A stretch of 64,000 nucleotides of DNA from the NCBI GenBank assembly GCA_963835165.1, contig CAWIGD010000050.1, positions 1-64,000 on the forward strand, written 5' to 3'. The DNA comes from VAZQ01 sp963835165 (lineage in GTDB: Bacteria > Pseudomonadota > Alphaproteobacteria > Rhizobiales > Xanthobacteraceae). A program made the position numbers and the translations under genes. A model generated the notes under the pieces. It saw only the letters and a list, made by a program, of their open reading frames with translations. It was not told where the DNA came from and did no database searches. Positions 16,350 through 24,174 of this stretch are shown here, piece by piece (position 1 is the first letter of the stretch; each line of letters begins with the position of its first letter).

Positions 16350-16487
16350 AACTTAGGCCGGCAACGATTCGGGCGCGGCTTAGACAACGGGCAGAATTTC
16401 TACACCGACCAAGCGAACGCCAAGGGGCGCGAGGCGTGGAAGGTGGTCAAGCAGTACGCCAAGGACAGATATCAAACCGACGAGGAT
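16350..16487 (+). pseudogene. 3' remnant of an unknown gene
   Basis: An open frame without start reads GLDNGQNFYTDQANAKGREA then WKVVKQYAKDRYQTDED and TAG. It looks protein-coding, but the 5' part is absent. Confidence 0.3.
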
Positions 16488-16507
16488 TAGTCAGGGAGGT
16501 AACGGCG

Positions 16508-16720
16508 ACTAGCTGTGGAGCCTCAACAGGTTGTTCCGGGTTAGACCGAGTCTGCTGATTGGCGGTTTGGCACCGATACTGCCATGGGGACGATGCCAAT
16601 TGTAGCGGTGCAGCCAGAGCGGAAGTTCTGCGCCGCGGTGATCTGAGCGCTGGTAGGCCTTGGCGTAAGCCCAAGGCAGCACGGCGGATGCCGGGAGGAG
16701 TTCAGCGAAGCAGGCGGTCA
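16508..16720 (-). pseudogene. IS481-type transposase C-terminal remnant
   Basis: The minus strand reads WAYAKAYQRSDHRGAELPLW, then LHRYNWHRPHGSIGAKPPIS and RLGLTRNNLLRLHS. This is the conserved end of IS481-family DDE transposases (YNxxRPHxSLxxxPPISR). The catalytic domain and the inverted repeats are missing, so it is a dead fragment. Confidence 0.75.
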
Positions 16721-16837
16721 CTTCGCATTACCTGCCTTGTGCGTCCAAACATTCTCCCATGACGCACGTGCCTGCCCATTCGACAGGTGGCGGTTCCTTC
16801 GTCCTTCGTATCGGCCCACCACGGCATACGGTGCTTC

Positions 16838-17539
16838 ATGATCATGCTGATGAAAAAATTTCTTTGGCTCGCGGTTCTACTACTCACAAGCACCATCGCA
16901 CATGCCGAGCTTTCTTTGGATCAAGAACAAGCTTTCGGCAAGGAGCTTAAAAGATTGTTCGCTTCCGAGGCTTTGGTTCCACTCTACACGCGCATTGGTG
17001 ACCACGAGATTTGGATGTATGAAAGCGTGGACCATTTGCGCTCTGCCGGTCCTACGATGGATTTTAGCTCCCAGAGTGTCACGCCCAAAATATGCGGGTT
17101 TTATGTACCATACAGCAGGTATAAACCATTCTTCGCCTTTGTTCATGACAACATGCAGCTTCAGTCGGCAGAAAGCAAACAGCGTATCGTCGCGCATGAA
17201 ATGATGCATGCCCTGGACTATGAAGTCTTGAAAGTGTCCATGAGCCAAGAGTTTAAAGCGGAATTCGATAAAGACATGAACAACATCAAAAAGATTCAAG
17301 GTAAAGCTACGGGCGAACAACACAAAACCAATGCGAAAGTTCTACAAGTTTTTGCATACTATTTAGCAAAACCTGAAGAAGCTTGGGCGGAAGCAGCGGC
17401 GCGCGCAATCTTCCCGCCAAGCAATACCAAGGATCGCGAGAACTTCGAAAAAATCTTGAAGAACGTCGTTGCCTATGCACGTGCCAAGCTGATCGCGGAA
17501 AAACTCGTCATCACCCGACCCGCGTCCGCCCGGAAATAG
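16838..17539 (+). CDS. exported zinc metallopeptidase, lethal-factor-like
   Basis: The 233-residue product has a signal peptide (MKKFLWLAVLLLTSTIAHA-E; ATG 16838 or 16850). The zinc motif HEMMHALDYE follows QRIVA at about residue 123, and a downstream EEAWAEAAARAIF supplies the second-helix Glu. HExxH with this FAYY..EEaWAEA..aiF helix resembles the ATLF fold of anthrax lethal factor and the M34 / Pro-Pro endopeptidases. The gene is clearly richer in A+T than its surroundings, suggesting transfer. Substrate unknown. It is next to an IS remnant. Confidence 0.65.
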   Translation: MIMLMKKFLWLAVLLLTSTIAHAELSLDQEQAFGKELKRLFASEALVPLYTRIGDHEIWMYESVDHLRSAGPTMDFSSQSVTPKICGFYVPYSRYKPFFAFVHDNMQLQSAESKQRIVAHEMMHALDYEVLKVSMSQEFKAEFDKDMNNIKKIQGKATGEQHKTNAKVLQVFAYYLAKPEEAWAEAAARAIFPPSNTKDRENFEKILKNVVAYARAKLIAEKLVITRPASARK

Positions 17540-17879
17540 ATTCATCAGACCTTGTCCTGCTGGCACGCAATGACCGGCTTGAGCACACCAGGACGCAGAT
17601 CGAACTGTTTCGAATACGATAACAAGTGAAACAGGCATTGGCACCTAAAGGCCCCCATCCGAAAAAGGCCGCCCTCCATTCGGCGACCGCCCCATGTCCC
17701 CCGAAACGCAAACCGCCGTCGCCGCATCCTCGATAAATCCTGAAACCGAAAAACTAGCCGCTTACGGGGATGGGGCCTTGAGTAATTGTTGAAAATTCGC
17801 CGCCCTCCCCACCCGGGGGTCGATGCCCTGCCCCTCGCGTGCTCGGTGGGGGGAAGCGTCAGCCCACACGCCTCTTACT
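17540..17879. other. 340-bp non-coding stretch
   Basis: No supported gene. A leftward frame ending QFDLRPGVLKPVIACQQDK looks partly protein-like but has no start or context. Confidence 0.4.
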
Positions 17880-18479
17880 TCACCTAAGCTCGTTTGCGAT
17901 GCGCTGGACCGTGCCAGTCCCGATGCCGAGCAATCTGGCCACCTTCAAGATACCAACACCCTTCGCAAGCTGCTTTCGCACCTTGCGTTCAGTCGTGCTG
18001 TCTAGCTTTGGCCGACCGAGCTTCACGCCCTGGGCAACGGCGCGCTTGAGGCCTGCTCTGATGCGTTGACGAATCATCGTCCGCTCAAATTCAGCGAACG
18101 CCCCAGTTACCTGGAAAACGAGCTTGCCCATCGGGGTCGTCGTGTCGATGGCCTGCTGGTCTAGATACAAATCCACACCGCATGCTTCGAGGTGTTGGAT
18201 TGTGTCAAGCAAGTCGATCAGCGAGCGGCCCAAGCGGTCAATCGCCCATGCCATGACGATATCGAATTTGCGTCGGCTGGCGTCCTTGAGCATGGAATCG
18301 AGTCCAGGCCGTCCGTTCCTACTCTTGGCTCCTGAGATGCCCGCGTCGCTGTAGACCTCGATCACTTCCCAGCCCCGCCGCTCCGCGACTTGCCGAAGCT
18401 CACGGATTTGGTTTTCGACCGTCTGTGCATCCGTGCTCACTCGCACGTATAGCGCCGCGCGCTTGTTAGACATAGGCAT
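17880..18479 (-). CDS. serine recombinase (resolvase/invertase family)
   Basis: Site-specific recombinase of 199 residues. N-terminal catalytic domain: YVRVSTDAQTVENQ with the active Ser, the SDAGISGAKSRNGRPGLD motif, and IDRLGRSLIDLLDTIQHLE. C-terminal helix-turn-helix: LAKGVGILKVARLLGIGTGTVQRI. Length and layout match Tn3-type resolvases and Hin-type invertases, and the protein looks complete. An inverted repeat at 18518-18547 just upstream may be its binding site. The next gene across is in a long non-coding region. Confidence 0.9.
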   Translation of the reverse strand: MPMSNKRAALYVRVSTDAQTVENQIRELRQVAERRGWEVIEVYSDAGISGAKSRNGRPGLDSMLKDASRRKFDIVMAWAIDRLGRSLIDLLDTIQHLEACGVDLYLDQQAIDTTTPMGKLVFQVTGAFAEFERTMIRQRIRAGLKRAVAQGVKLGRPKLDSTTERKVRKQLAKGVGILKVARLLGIGTGTVQRIANELR

Positions 18480-18517
18480 CTCTGTCGGACATTTGAGCAC
18501 CCAACATACCGCACCGA

Positions 18518-18547
18518 CCATACGTTTATCAACTGATTTTCGTATGG
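18518..18547. promoter_or_regulatory. inverted repeat upstream of the recombinase
   Basis: CCATACG (18518-18524) and CGTATGG (18541-18547) are separated by 16 AT-rich bases, 39 bp before the recombinase start. This could be an operator or half a res-like site. Confidence 0.5.
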
Positions 18548-18650
18548 CGAAACAGTGATAATCTGATCGTTGTATTTGCTGGCTGTTTTGACTGCGTCGC
18601 GGGTGGGGATTTCCGTATGCCCATCATCATGCGGTCATGCATTTCCCCCT

Positions 18651-18772
18651 GCGCTGTGTGCAACCAACGGGGCGGCTGGGCGTTGGGGTTGTGGGCTTGC
18701 TGACATTCCTCCCGCCCGGAGAGACGGCAAGCCCAATGGACGACTTAGCCCCGCTACCTGGCGGGGCTTTTT
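18651..18772 (+). ncRNA. candidate small RNA, unit A
   Basis: Non-coding unit starting GCGCTGTGTGCAACCAAC and ending in a rho-independent terminator (AGCCCCGC / GCGGGGCT then TTTTTC, 18747-18772). About 42 of the first 52 bases match unit B at 18787. Two diverged tandem copies that each keep a terminator suggest duplicated small RNA genes, although attenuation leaders are possible. Confidence 0.4.
18747..18772 (+). terminator. rho-independent terminator of unit A
   Basis: AGCCCCGC-TACCTG-GCGGGGCT followed by TTTTC. Confidence 0.8.
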
Positions 18773-18786
18773 CATGCGGGTCCTCC

Positions 18787-18884
18787 GCGCGTTGTGCAAC
18801 CAACTTCGCGGCTCGGCGTTGAGTTTGGCAGGCTTGCTGTGTGTCAATGTCGTCCGACTAGCCCCGCTCCGACGCGGGGCTTTT
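18787..18884 (+). ncRNA. candidate small RNA, unit B
   Basis: Starts GCGCGTTGTGCAACCAAC, shares GCGGCT.GGCGTTG and GGCTTGCTG with unit A, lacks about 28 bases of its middle, and ends in the matching terminator at 18860-18884. Confidence 0.4.
18860..18884 (+). terminator. rho-independent terminator of unit B
   Basis: AGCCCCGC-TCCGAC-GCGGGGCT then TTTG; the same stem sequence as the unit A terminator. Confidence 0.8.
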
Positions 18885-18956
18885 GTTTGGCGACCCCCTC
18901 CGTAGGATGCCCCGCCGTTGGTTCAGCGCAGCCCGCTGGTCCGTACCCCGACTGCC

Positions 18957-19088
18957 TCACTGCATCGAGGCTGAGCTGATTTCCGCGCTGGGCAGGGGGA
19001 CCAATTTGGACGTCGCGGCAGCCGACCAGAGCAGGCCAAGCGCGACCAGGACGGCGAGGCCGATCCATCCTATGCGATGCATTTTCAT
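18957..19088 (-). CDS. 43-residue membrane protein
   Basis: ATG 19088 follows GATGGGGGATG. Reads MKMHRIGWIGLAVLVALGLL, then WSAAATSKLVPLPSAEISSA. One membrane helix with a short periplasmic tail. Similar small W(I/A)LAV..GLLWS proteins occur in Bradyrhizobium relatives. A TGTGA-N6-TCACA box lies 47 bp upstream (19135-19150). Confidence 0.65.
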   Translation of the reverse strand: MKMHRIGWIGLAVLVALGLLWSAAATSKLVPLPSAEISSASMQ

Positions 19089-19134
19089 CCCCCATCTTGG
19101 CAAGATAGGGCTGGCATATTTTTCACCGTTCGAA

Positions 19135-19150
19135 TGTGAAGTAGCTCACA
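19135..19150. promoter_or_regulatory. Crp-type box (TGTGA-N6-TCACA)
   Basis: TGTGAAGTAGCTCACA, perfect outer arms, 46 bp from the start of the leftward gene at 19088. Confidence 0.65.
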
Positions 19151-19321
19151 CAATCGGATTATCGGCCTGCGGATGCGGGCAATGCGCTTGCCGACGCGCT
19201 GAGGGCGTTTGCGGACGTGGTGGGGGACGAGGGCTAGGCCCTGCCCCGCTCCTCCCGGCTTGCGAGCCGGTGCTCGCTTTGCGCTCGCCAGCTGCTCGCG
19301 GGTCGGCGATTTCCGCCATTT

Positions 19322-19337
19322 TGTGACACCGATCACA
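19322..19337. promoter_or_regulatory. Crp-type box (TGTGA-N6-TCACA)
   Basis: TGTGACACCGATCACA, 61 bp before the ATG at 19399. Confidence 0.7.
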
Positions 19338-19398
19338 GGCGGGGGGTGGGTTCTGTGTGAGGTTAAGGCGCTTTCACACGGGACGAAGGGGCAATCCA

Positions 19399-19542
19399 AT
19401 GGGTATCATCGGTTTGGCTATTATCGCCGCGACCGCATTCGGCGTCTGGTCGGCCTCTACGGTTGTGCAGTCGAGGGTTGGGAAGGCGGATGTGCATGCG
19501 GCGTCGGCCCCGATCTCACCGCATGTGATTATGTGGCAGTAG
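19399..19542 (+). CDS. 47-residue membrane-anchored protein
   Basis: ATG 19399. Reads MGIIGLAIIAATAFGVWSAS, then TVVQSRVGKADVHAASAPIS and HVIMWQ. One N-terminal helix, short external tail; no known function. Downstream of a Crp-type box. Confidence 0.65.
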   Translation: MGIIGLAIIAATAFGVWSASTVVQSRVGKADVHAASAPISPHVIMWQ

Positions 19543-19640
19543 CCTCCCGTCGGAATACTGGTCGCATCCTTACTGAGCGATATCGCGGCTTCCGAGCCAA
19601 CTTGTAATTCGCCCCGCGCCGCCCGGTTTGCGAACGGCGC

Positions 19641-19656
19641 TGTGATGGCGATCACA
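19641..19656. promoter_or_regulatory. Crp-type box (TGTGA-N6-TCACA)
   Basis: TGTGATGGCGATCACA, 65 bp before the ATG at 19722. Confidence 0.7.
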
Positions 19657-19721
19657 TCGCCCGGGACACCTTCGTGCCAACGTCCCCCTAGCGGTGGTCT
19701 CAATCTGAGGGAGTTTGGCCA

Positions 19722-20117
19722 ATGCTTGCTCTTGGAAAGACTGCAGTCCTCGCCTCAATGATCCTCGGCTCATGCCTCAATCCGTTGGCGGCGCAAGAAG
19801 CGTCCTCGGACGTCGCATTTGTGGAGACCGTGACCGGACAGGCAGTCGCACTCGTTTCTGGCAGACCAACCCTGCTCGGCTCGTTGGATGTGATCACAAA
19901 TCGGACCAGGGTTGATGTGCTGGCGAACAGCGAGCTTCGGCTCTGCCACTATCAAGCTTCTCGTTTTTTGACGGTCAAAGGACCCGCTCGGATCATCGTT
20001 TCCGTCGACGGAGTAAGCGTCGAAGCGGGCAAGGCGGTTGTCTCCAGCGACACTTGCGGCTTGGTCGAAGCATCAGCGCATCAGGGTGGCCTAGTTGCGC
20101 GGGGTTACAAGAAGTAG
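19722..20117 (+). CDS. exported FecR-like small protein
   Basis: ATG 19722 follows GGGAGTTTGG. Signal peptide MLALGKTAVLASMILGSCLN-PLAAQ, then about 100 residues of beta-strand pattern: VETVTGQAVALVSGRPTLLG, VDVLANSELRLCHYQ and VSVEAGKAVVSSDTCG. This resembles the FecR-type periplasmic fold with two cysteines that may bond. A Crp-type box precedes it. Function unknown. Confidence 0.7.
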   Translation: MLALGKTAVLASMILGSCLNPLAAQEASSDVAFVETVTGQAVALVSGRPTLLGSLDVITNRTRVDVLANSELRLCHYQASRFLTVKGPARIIVSVDGVSVEAGKAVVSSDTCGLVEASAHQGGLVARGYKK

Positions 20118-20157
20118 CCGCTCCCGCCCTACCCTGCCCGTGCTCCGGTCGGGCAGG

Positions 20158-20357
20158 ATGGTCCCACGCGGGACCACCCCCACACCATTGACCGCTGGGA
20201 TGATGCGACCGGCGAGAACCTAATCGAGCAGATTGCCGCCGTCGGCGACTATCTGGTGGCGCTGGAGACGTACCGCGCGGCGGTGAAGCGATGGCCAAAG
20301 GACAAGATCACGCTGCGCAACCGGGCGCGGGTCATCGAGCAAAGCTGGGAGGACTAG
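20158..20357 (+). pseudogene. small conserved protein with displaced start
   Basis: The frame HTIDRWDDATGENLIEQIAA, GDYLVALETYRAAVKRWPKD and TLRNRARVIEQSWED to TAG 20355 is a conserved small protein of Bradyrhizobium relatives. It has no start codon of its own. ATG 20158 (MVPRGTTP) is one base out of frame, the likely lesion being in the C-run near 20179. Confidence 0.55.
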
Positions 20358-20367
20358 CCGCCTGGCT

Positions 20368-20514
20368 TCAGTGTGTGCCGCTCAAGGGCGGCGGCGGCAT
20401 CATCAGGTCGGTAAGATCGGGCACGACTTGGTAAGTAAGAAGCACGATGGCTGCCGCCAGGACGACTGCTACCGCTACTGCGACAAAGTCAATGCCGTAA
20501 GATGGGTTGGCCAT
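20368..20514 (-). CDS. 48-residue membrane protein
   Basis: ATG 20514 follows AAGGAGG (spacing about 15). Reads MANPSYGIDFVAVAVAVVLA, then AAIVLLTYQVVPDLTDLMMP and a Pro-rich end. One membrane helix. No known function. Confidence 0.55.
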   Translation of the reverse strand: MANPSYGIDFVAVAVAVVLAAAIVLLTYQVVPDLTDLMMPPPPLSGTH

Positions 20515-20656
20515 TCGCTTAGGTTGCAACCTCCTTCAAGTGGGTGGTGGGCGCGCCTGGCCGAGGTTGCTAGGCCCTTCCTCGGCCAGGCCGCTCTGTC
20601 CCCTACGCTTCACCCCGTCGACCTCAGCCAGCGCCAAGCGCGAGGCCCGCCCTTGC

Positions 20657-20917
20657 TCACGCAATGAATTCTTCGATGAGCTTGCTGACAATCTGGAAGC
20701 CCGCTCCGACTGCTACACACACCAGTCCGGCCCTGGCATCATTGCTCTGTTTTAAAAGCGCGTTTTTTATTGGCTCGTTGTCCCATCTTCCTACAGCAAT
20801 CCCGGCCGCTTGCTCTGGGGCGAGCAATACTGCACGGGCTGTCCAGTAAGCACCGAACAGGGTGAGGAAATCTCCGACGATGGATATGATCCATGCGTGT
20901 TCGCCTATCTCGTCCAT
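20657..20917 (-). CDS. small membrane protein (86 aa)
   Basis: ATG 20917 follows GGGTGAGGG; a GTG at 20953 is an alternative start. Reads MDEIGEHAWIISIVGDFLTL and FGAYWTARAVLLAPEQAAGI, then a C-terminal helix AGLVCVAVGAGFQIVSKLIE. Two or three membrane helices. It starts 9 bp after the stop of the DNA-binding gene at 20926, so the two are probably co-transcribed. Confidence 0.6.
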   Translation of the reverse strand: MDEIGEHAWIISIVGDFLTLFGAYWTARAVLLAPEQAAGIAVGRWDNEPIKNALLKQSNDARAGLVCVAVGAGFQIVSKLIEEFIA

Positions 20918-20925
20918 GGTAGCCC

Positions 20926-21354
20926 TCACCCAGTCGAGCGCAGCCAATGCCACGTCCGCAACAGCCGGTTGCCTGTCGTTGCAGGCTCGGTTGCGGGTGC
21001 GGTTTCCGAGGTTGCCGCTTGTTGCGGAGCCGGTTGCGGCGGCGGCAGTAGGTTCTGCGCCTGGCGCTTCCAGTCCGCAGCCTCGATCTGCCAGTGGTCA
21101 CGTTGCTGCCGCATGTCGGCAAGCTGTTCGCGCAAGAGCGCAACCATGGCATCAGCGGTAGCGTCTTGTTGCCTGGGCGGTTGCTCTGCGCTGGCCGTGA
21201 GGAGAGGCGGAAAGGTCCGGTGAAACTCGGCAGGGTCAATCTGCCATCCGCCGTTCTGGTCGCGCGTGGCGGAAACCTTGCCCGCTTTGATGTGCCGCAA
21301 CACGGTGCTCTTGTTGATGCCAGCGGCGGCGGCTGCGGTTGCCAGATTGTACAC
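20926..21354 (-). CDS. helix-turn-helix / coiled-coil DNA-binding protein
   Basis: With start GTG 21354 the 142-residue product begins VYNLATAAAAAGINKSTVLR, then HIKAGKVSATRDQNGGWQID, a MerR/excisionase-like winged helix. A coiled coil (MVALLREQLADMRQQRDHWQ) and a Pro/Gln-rich tail follow. This layout is common for accessory proteins beside plasmid replication genes. The frame stays open upstream to 21546, but that part is low-complexity. Eleven CGGTTGC heptamers lie in and above the gene. Confidence 0.65.
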   Translation of the reverse strand: MYNLATAAAAAGINKSTVLRHIKAGKVSATRDQNGGWQIDPAEFHRTFPPLLTASAEQPPRQQDATADAMVALLREQLADMRQQRDHWQIEAADWKRQAQNLLPPPQPAPQQAATSETAPATEPATTGNRLLRTWHWLRSTG

Positions 21355-21563
21355 GGCGGTTGCTCGCTGTTGCTGAGAGGCTAGCAGCGAGGTTGCACCT
21401 GTACGGTTAAGAGATCGTTTGCGCGGTTGCGATTTCGGCGCGACGGCAACGCGGGGCAACCGTGATTGTGGTGTGCCTTTGGCGCGCCACGATGGTTTCG
21501 CGGGCGGTTGCAGCTGGTTTTCGCGGTTGCGCGACGTTGCAAGCACGGTTGTGACGGCAACCG
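20966..21563. repeat. cluster of CGGTTGC motifs (both strands)
   Basis: Exact CGGTTGC or its complement occurs at 20966, 20988, 21031, 21178, 21336, 21357, 21424, 21456, 21505, 21524 and 21557, with near matches between. Within the gene the motif is read in different frames (Asn-Arg, Ala-Thr-Glu, Gln-Pro), so it is kept at the DNA level. It is iteron- or operator-like. Confidence 0.65.
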
Positions 21564-21668
21564 CGCTAACCCTTGTTTAAGTTTTGCGGGACAGGATGAT
21601 CGGGCCTGGCGTGTGTTGGCGCACGTCGCCAGGCCCTTGCCATCAGCAGGCCGTAGGAGGGCCTAGTC

Positions 21669-21779
21669 ATGACGACCAAGCGTTCAGCGTACAATTCGAG
21701 GCTTTACCGCGACGTAAACGACGCACTCGCACTCGCCGTGCTGGTCGCGTGCTCAACGCTGATCATGCTGCTGGCGTAG
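21669..21779 (+). CDS. 36-residue membrane protein
   Basis: ATG 21669 follows TAGGAGGGCC. Reads MTTKRSAYNSRLYRDVNDAL, then ALAVLVACSTLIMLLA. Basic N-terminus and one helix; a monotopic or single-pass miniprotein. Confidence 0.55.
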   Translation: MTTKRSAYNSRLYRDVNDALALAVLVACSTLIMLLA

Positions 21780-21890
21780 CCGTACATAATCTTCGTGTTT
21801 GACGGTGGCGATGCCCTGTGGTCCGGAGGGTTCACCGCCCATTAACCTTCTTCGCAAATAATGACAATTCGGCGATGAAGGGATCATCTT

Positions 21891-22316
21891 ATGAAACTTG
21901 AGATGACGAACTTCCAGGCTGTAGCCGCGAACTTGGTGGCTGAAGGCGACGTTTGCGATCTTGCTTGCGCAAAGCCTGCTACGCAGCCAGAGACTGACAC
22001 GGAGATCGCGCCCATCATTCAGAAGCTCGGAGCCACCTCGATTGCAGACATCGACAATCTGGTGAGCGAGCTGCAAGAGGCGCGAGACTATCTGCAATCA
22101 GAAGGGGAGCGCATCCGAGCAGAGACAGTCCGTTACATTAGCCTTACAGGGGCGGCTTCGGCGTCGGTAAAGATCATCTTTGACGCTTTACGGGCTTGGC
22201 GGACAGCAGACCACTCTGCTCACAACCAATCACAAGCGAGCGCCTTTGAGATTATGGACGCTGTGATTGAGGACGCCAGCGATTGGGGTGATGGACCTTC
22301 ACGGTCATTCGGATAG
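21891..22316 (+). CDS. hypothetical protein (141 aa)
   Basis: Reads MKLEMTNFQAVAANLVAEGD, then a helical centre (IADIDNLVSELQEARDYLQS, EGERIRAETVRYISL) and ASAFEIMDAVIEDASDWGDG. Coiled-coil-like, soluble. It overlaps the end of the convergent gene at 22305 by 12 bp. Function unknown. Confidence 0.6.
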   Translation: MKLEMTNFQAVAANLVAEGDVCDLACAKPATQPETDTEIAPIIQKLGATSIADIDNLVSELQEARDYLQSEGERIRAETVRYISLTGAASASVKIIFDALRAWRTADHSAHNQSQASAFEIMDAVIEDASDWGDGPSRSFG

Positions 22317-22880
22317 CACCGAGCACTCTTGGGGGCGAACTCTCAAGTAGCGCCACCGTCTCTGTACTGGCTCAGGTCCCGAAGCGACGGGCTTAGGTGC
22401 TGCCTCGTCCGGGCAGTGACCATACCAGACGCGGTCGAACTCACTGTCAGACATTCTCACAGGGAGTCCCGTGTGTAGGCTGCGCAGCTTCTCAACCGTC
22501 CTTGCCAATGCCTCGGCTCTCGCTGCCACTGCTTGCTGTTTGAGGCGGACGCTGAGCTTCTCGACCACCGAACCCCACTCGGTGGTTGCTGCCGCTCGCT
22601 GTCTTAGCTCGGCCTGTTTATTGTTCACCTTCTCGATTGATTTTGCCCACGCGCTTTGCGCAGCAGGCCGCCCGTTGTGCGGGTCGATGACCGGCGCTTT
22701 GGGCGGGATGACGACCGGCAAGTTCGTGATGGGCACCCTCGGGCGGTTGAGCATCAGACGCTGGGCCGTGTGAGTGCAGGCCGAACATCGGAAGGTGTGC
22801 CGCTCAATGCCGCATACCGTCGTCCTATCGGGGCGAACGTCTATCAGGCGCATCTCAGCGCCGCATGCCAAACACTTCAT
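22305..22880 (-). CDS. zinc-ribbon hypothetical protein (191 aa)
   Basis: ATG 22880. The N-terminus is a zinc ribbon (MKCLACGAEMRLIDV.. and HTFRCSACTHTAQRL), followed by a Pro-rich linker and a long Ala/Arg/Gln helix (about residues 80-130), then a C-terminal WYGHCPDEAAPKP. Proteins of this kind are frequent in Bradyrhizobium islands. Function unknown. Confidence 0.65.
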   Translation of the reverse strand: MKCLACGAEMRLIDVRPDRTTVCGIERHTFRCSACTHTAQRLMLNRPRVPITNLPVVIPPKAPVIDPHNGRPAAQSAWAKSIEKVNNKQAELRQRAAATTEWGSVVEKLSVRLKQQAVAARAEALARTVEKLRSLHTGLPVRMSDSEFDRVWYGHCPDEAAPKPVASGPEPVQRRWRYLRVRPQECSVLSE

Positions 22881-22996
22881 AGCTGCCCCCGGCACTCATT
22901 GCTGACGGAGCCTCCTGGTGGACAAAAGTGTGCCCACAGCAGCATGGGGTGTACCTGCGCGGTCGCGGTGGAAAACTGCGCTGACGAGGCGCGTAA

Positions 22997-23185
22997 TCAG
23001 TCGGTACGCATATAATTCAAGACGGGGCGGCTCGTGCAGGGAGTCGTGATTACGGAAGTTGGACAAAATTCATCGCCCATTTCAACAGCTATTCGCAGCC
23101 TTCGACAAAACTCCTCGTCTTGTTTGCGTAGACGCTCCACAGCTTCAACGCTGCCTTCATCAAAGATAAAGTTTCGCTTTGTCAT
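22997..23185 (-). CDS. small hypothetical protein (62 aa)
   Basis: ATG 23185. Reads MTKRNFIFDEGSVEAVERLR, then KQDEEFCRRLRIAVEMGDEF. Acidic-helical N-terminal half, Thr/Pro-rich end. No known domain. Confidence 0.5.
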   Translation of the reverse strand: MTKRNFIFDEGSVEAVERLRKQDEEFCRRLRIAVEMGDEFCPTSVITTPCTSRPVLNYMRTD

Positions 23186-23623
23186 GTGTGCCGCCCCCGA
23201 TGTGCGTCCGGCGAGCTGCGATGCAGCTTCGTGTCCGGCAACTCGCGAAAGAGCGCGCGTTTCGTGATTTTGCGTGTTGAGGCTCCCCCGTGTACGCCAC
23301 GAGCCCACTAAGAAATGCGGGCGTTTTCGAGGCTCTGCTACGGCTTTCGTGCATGACGTGTCCCCTCGGAGTGCATGGCGGCCGCAGTACCTGGAAGACG
23401 GCGGACCGCAGTCGAAAGTCAAACAACAACGCGGCTCTTTACCCGAGTTTTTGAAGTCGGGGGCCAGGGGTCTTTCCTGCAATTTCTGAGGGAAAGGGCA
23501 ATAGAGCGCCGGGACACCTTATGTCGAAGGGATCGCGTGTGGCGTCAGCCACTCGAAATGATCTAACGATGACTGTGGCAGTGCTCAAAGTTGCCTGCGA
23601 GCAGTGGTGGTCCGGCGAGGCCA
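23186..23623. other. 438-bp non-coding stretch
   Basis: Nothing supported on either strand. Confidence 0.5.
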
Positions 23624-23734
23624 TCACGTGATCGGTTCTCGCTCGATCAAGTCCTCCAGCTTGTCGTAGAGCGCGTCGCCAATCTTCCACTGTCGGAGCG
23701 CGCGGGTATACCTCATCCCCACCGGGGTTCCCAT
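23624..23734 (-). CDS. possible 36-residue protein
   Basis: Reads MGTPVGMRYTRALRQWKIGD, then ALYDKLEDLIEREPIT. The frame stays open and protein-like upstream (ICLVHVGGFIEGR) without a start, so this may be the 3' part of a broken gene. Confidence 0.35.
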   Translation of the reverse strand: MGTPVGMRYTRALRQWKIGDALYDKLEDLIEREPIT

Positions 23735-23897
23735 CCTGCCCTCAATGAAACCGCCAACGTGAACGAGGCAGATCGAAAGGGCGTCAGTGCGAGCTATTCG
23801 CTCTCGCCCTGCTCGTCGGGAAGCAGGGGGAGAAGCCTTGGCCTCCGGATGCTCCGGGGAAGATGGAAAGCCCTTCTGACGGCACAGGCAGCGCCGG

Positions 23898-24116
23898 TCA
23901 CCTCAACCGATCCCCACCCAAGAAAATCTTTCTGAGCTGCTGATGGTCATCGATGCGAAACTCAGTCTTCAGAACCGTCGCCATGATGCGATGGGTGGTC
24001 GTTTTGGCCTGCTCGTGCGAGGACTGCGCAGCGGCGATACCGATTGCGCTGGCCCCGACGACCGCCACCCCAATCGCAACCGCCACCATGACGAACTTGC
24101 TGATGCTGCGTGGCAT
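23898..24116 (-). CDS. small membrane-anchored protein (72 aa)
   Basis: ATG 24116 (MPRSISKFVMVAVAIGVAVV) gives an N-terminal helix, then AAAQSSHEQAKTTTHRIMAT and DDHQQLRKIFLGGDR. Probably anchored with a periplasmic tail. The Crp-type box at 24175-24190 is 59 bp upstream. Confidence 0.6.
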   Translation of the reverse strand: MPRSISKFVMVAVAIGVAVVGASAIGIAAAQSSHEQAKTTTHRIMATVLKTEFRIDDHQQLRKIFLGGDRLR

Positions 24117-24174
24117 GATCGCCTCCACCTATCGAACCATAGTCGCACTCTATCGCCGGTTTGATCTTCGCCGA

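Noticed and set aside
17545..17727. Minus-strand frame ending QFDLRPGVLKPVIACQQDK
   Set aside because: Looks partly protein-like, but the N-terminal half is low-complexity and there is no ribosome site; not enough to call.
19153..19236. Start-less plus-strand frame ADAGNALADALRAFADVV
   Set aside because: Protein-like, but bounded by a stop upstream with no start codon; may be a remnant.
19886..19895. TGTGATCACA inside the gene at 19722
   Set aside because: The half-sites have no six-base spacer and the position is intragenic; not a Crp-type box.
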